From: Candidatus Saccharimonadota bacterium
GTDB taxonomy: Bacteria > Patescibacteriota > Saccharimonadia > Saccharimonadales > Saccharimonadaceae
Direction: 5' to 3'
Length of the DNA stretch: 19,365 bases
Assembly: GCA_017964115.1 (NCBI GenBank)
Contig: JAGCSL010000052.1
Span: 1-19,365 of the forward strand
The notes beneath the pieces were generated by a model. It did not search any database. It had not been told where the DNA came from and saw nothing but the letters and a program-made list of their open reading frames with translations. Numbering within the stretch: the first letter of the stretch is position 1; every line of letters starts with the position of its first letter. Shown here in pieces: positions 18,266 through 19,365 of the stretch. Position numbers and translations under genes: made by a program.

Positions 18266-19365
18266 ATGAGTAAAAATTTAGTTATCGTCGAGTCTCCAGC
18301 TAAAGCACATACTATCGAGAAATATCTCGGTAACGACTTTACCGTCCTCGCTTCCGTTGGACATATTCGCAAAGACACGAAGGTCGATAAGAATACTTTT
18401 GACGTCACCTATGAGGTAGACCCTGGGCACAAGAGTGTTATTACTGATCTTAAAAAAGCCGCCAAAGCCGCTGACAAAATCTGGCTCGCAACGGATGAAG
18501 ACCGTGAAGGAGAAGCTATTTCTTGGCACCTTTGCGAAGTTCTCAAACTTCCAAAAGATACTGCTCGTATTACTTTCCACGAAATCACTAAATCTGCACT
18601 AGAAGAAGCCATCAAGAACCCACGCACAGTCGATATGGATATGGTTGCCTCTCAGCAGGCGCGCCAAACCCTCGATATGCTAGTCGGCTTTGATTTATCT
18701 GGTATCGTTCGTAAAAAAGTTCCAGGCGCTATTTCGGCCGGCCGCGTTCAGAGTCCAGCTTTGCGTCTCATCGTCGAAAGGGAACAAGCTATCGAAAAAT
18801 TCGCCAGCAAGTTCACTTATAAAGTGTCTGGCAATTTCGGTTTTGACGCTAAGCTTGACCACGATTTCGAAACCGAAGACGAAGCTCGCGCTTTTCTCGA
18901 AAAACTTATCGGTGTAGATTTTCCAGTTAGCGCCGTCGAGAATACTCCTGGCATCCGTAAGCCAGCACCACCATTCACGACCGCATCAATGCAAATTGAA
19001 GCCAACAGCAAACTTGGTTTTTCTACCCGCACCACCATGCAAGCCGCGCAGTCGCTCTATCAGGCCGGTCTAATTACCTACCACCGCACCGACAGCCTTA
19101 ATCTTAGTAAACAAGCTATTGCCAGTATGGCTAGCTATGTCGAATCACATTACGGCAAGGATTATGTTAAAGTTCGCAATTTCAAAACCAAATCCGCTGG
19201 CGCCCAAGAAGCGCACGAAGCCATTCGCCCGACGGATATCAATCGCGAAACAGCCGGCAAGAATGATTACGAGAAACGCCTCTATGCCCTAATTCGCGGC
19301 CGCACGCTTGCTACTCAAATGGCCGACGCACGTATTGAAACCACTACCGTCACTATTGCCACGCC
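18266..19365 (+). CDS. topA: DNA topoisomerase I (3'-truncated by the window)
   Basis: The first 366 residues of a type IA topoisomerase, which relaxes negative supercoils. The TOPRIM domain opens with NLVIVESPAKAHTIEKYLG (catalytic E9) and carries DEDREGEAI with D77, D79 and E81 for Mg2+. QQARQTLDMLVGFDLSGIVRKKV and SAGRVQSPALRLIVEREQAIEKF follow as in all TopA proteins. The active-site Tyr is Y272 in GLITYHRTDS (family GYITYMRTDS). AQEAHEAIRPTD appears near 313-324. The region between the TOPRIM and the Tyr is shorter than in E. coli TopA, where the Tyr is at 319. The reading frame is open to the window end. Confidence 0.97.
   Translation, partial: MSKNLVIVESPAKAHTIEKYLGNDFTVLASVGHIRKDTKVDKNTFDVTYEVDPGHKSVITDLKKAAKAADKIWLATDEDREGEAISWHLCEVLKLPKDTARITFHEITKSALEEAIKNPRTVDMDMVASQQARQTLDMLVGFDLSGIVRKKVPGAISAGRVQSPALRLIVEREQAIEKFASKFTYKVSGNFGFDAKLDHDFETEDEARAFLEKLIGVDFPVSAVENTPGIRKPAPPFTTASMQIEANSKLGFSTRTTMQAAQSLYQAGLITYHRTDSLNLSKQAIASMASYVESHYGKDYVKVRNFKTKSAGAQEAHEAIRPTDINRETAGKNDYEKRLYALIRGRTLATQMADARIETTTVTIAT

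Noticed and set aside
1..19365. CRISPR array, insertion sequence, or UGA recoding
   Set aside because: No spaced direct repeats, no transposase or terminal repeats were seen, and TGA acts as a stop in the PEGA gene.

Overview
The window looks like a chromosomal segment of a small-genome bacterium of the Patescibacteria/CPR radiation, most likely a Saccharibacteria (TM7) relative. That placement is inference. It rests on compact gene packing, short or absent mRNA leaders, secreted peptidase C39/CHAP cell-wall hydrolases, and a HerA-like DUF853 ATPase close to VanZ, Der, Pth and TopA. No taxonomic marker gene such as 16S rRNA or a ribosomal protein is present. TGA ends the gene at 5566-6276, so the code is standard table 11 and not the UGA-Gly code of Gracilibacteria. 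I see no insertion sequence, integrase or CRISPR array.

Layout. 1-1522: an acidic Ala/Glu-rich low-complexity protein, convergent with a membrane-anchored chagasin-like (I42) inhibitor. 1609-5455: a HerA-like ATPase with a long coiled-coil tail, then a K+-dependent-type membrane pyrophosphatase (hppA) behind a structured leader. 5566-9606: a three-gene cell-surface operon of a PEGA membrane protein, an 855-aa secreted protein with two papain-like hydrolase modules, and a single-span membrane protein. 9637-9713: tRNA-Glu(CTC). 9826-13870: housekeeping genes vanZ-like, der, a PIN-PhoH (PhoH2) ATPase and pth. 14010-14335: a strong promoter, about 290 nt of structured non-coding DNA and a strong terminator, which I read as an unassigned ncRNA gene. 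14348-15217 (minus strand): a stand-alone EF-Tu domain-2 protein and a dCMP deaminase. 15285-18132 (plus strand): the most interesting part. 18266-end: topA, truncated by the window edge.

The 15391-18132 operon reads as a complete bacterial ubiquitin-like cascade in four tightly coupled genes. The first encodes a three-span membrane protein with a coiled coil and a C-terminal domain that looks like an E2 (UBC) fold with a candidate catalytic Cys (motif FCFG). The second encodes a JAMM/JAB metalloprotease with an intact E...HxH...SxxD motif. The third encodes a minimal ThiF/E1-like adenylating enzyme with GAGGIG and a candidate Cys. The fourth encodes an 81-aa beta-grasp protein ending in NGQI instead of GG. 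The gene set resembles bacterial Bil, type II CBASS (Cap2/Cap3) and PRTRC modules, but fusing the E2-like domain to a membrane anchor is unusual.

Expression style. Almost every promoter I can place has an extended -10 (TGN before the -10 hexamer). Transcription units fall into two styles. In some the -10 sits 6-7 nt before the ATG (der, pth, the PEGA gene), implying leaderless mRNAs. In others (hppA, phoH2, the ubiquitin-like operon) the transcript starts with a hairpin or palindrome within about 10 nt of the predicted start and is followed by a strong AAGGAGG-type ribosome binding site.
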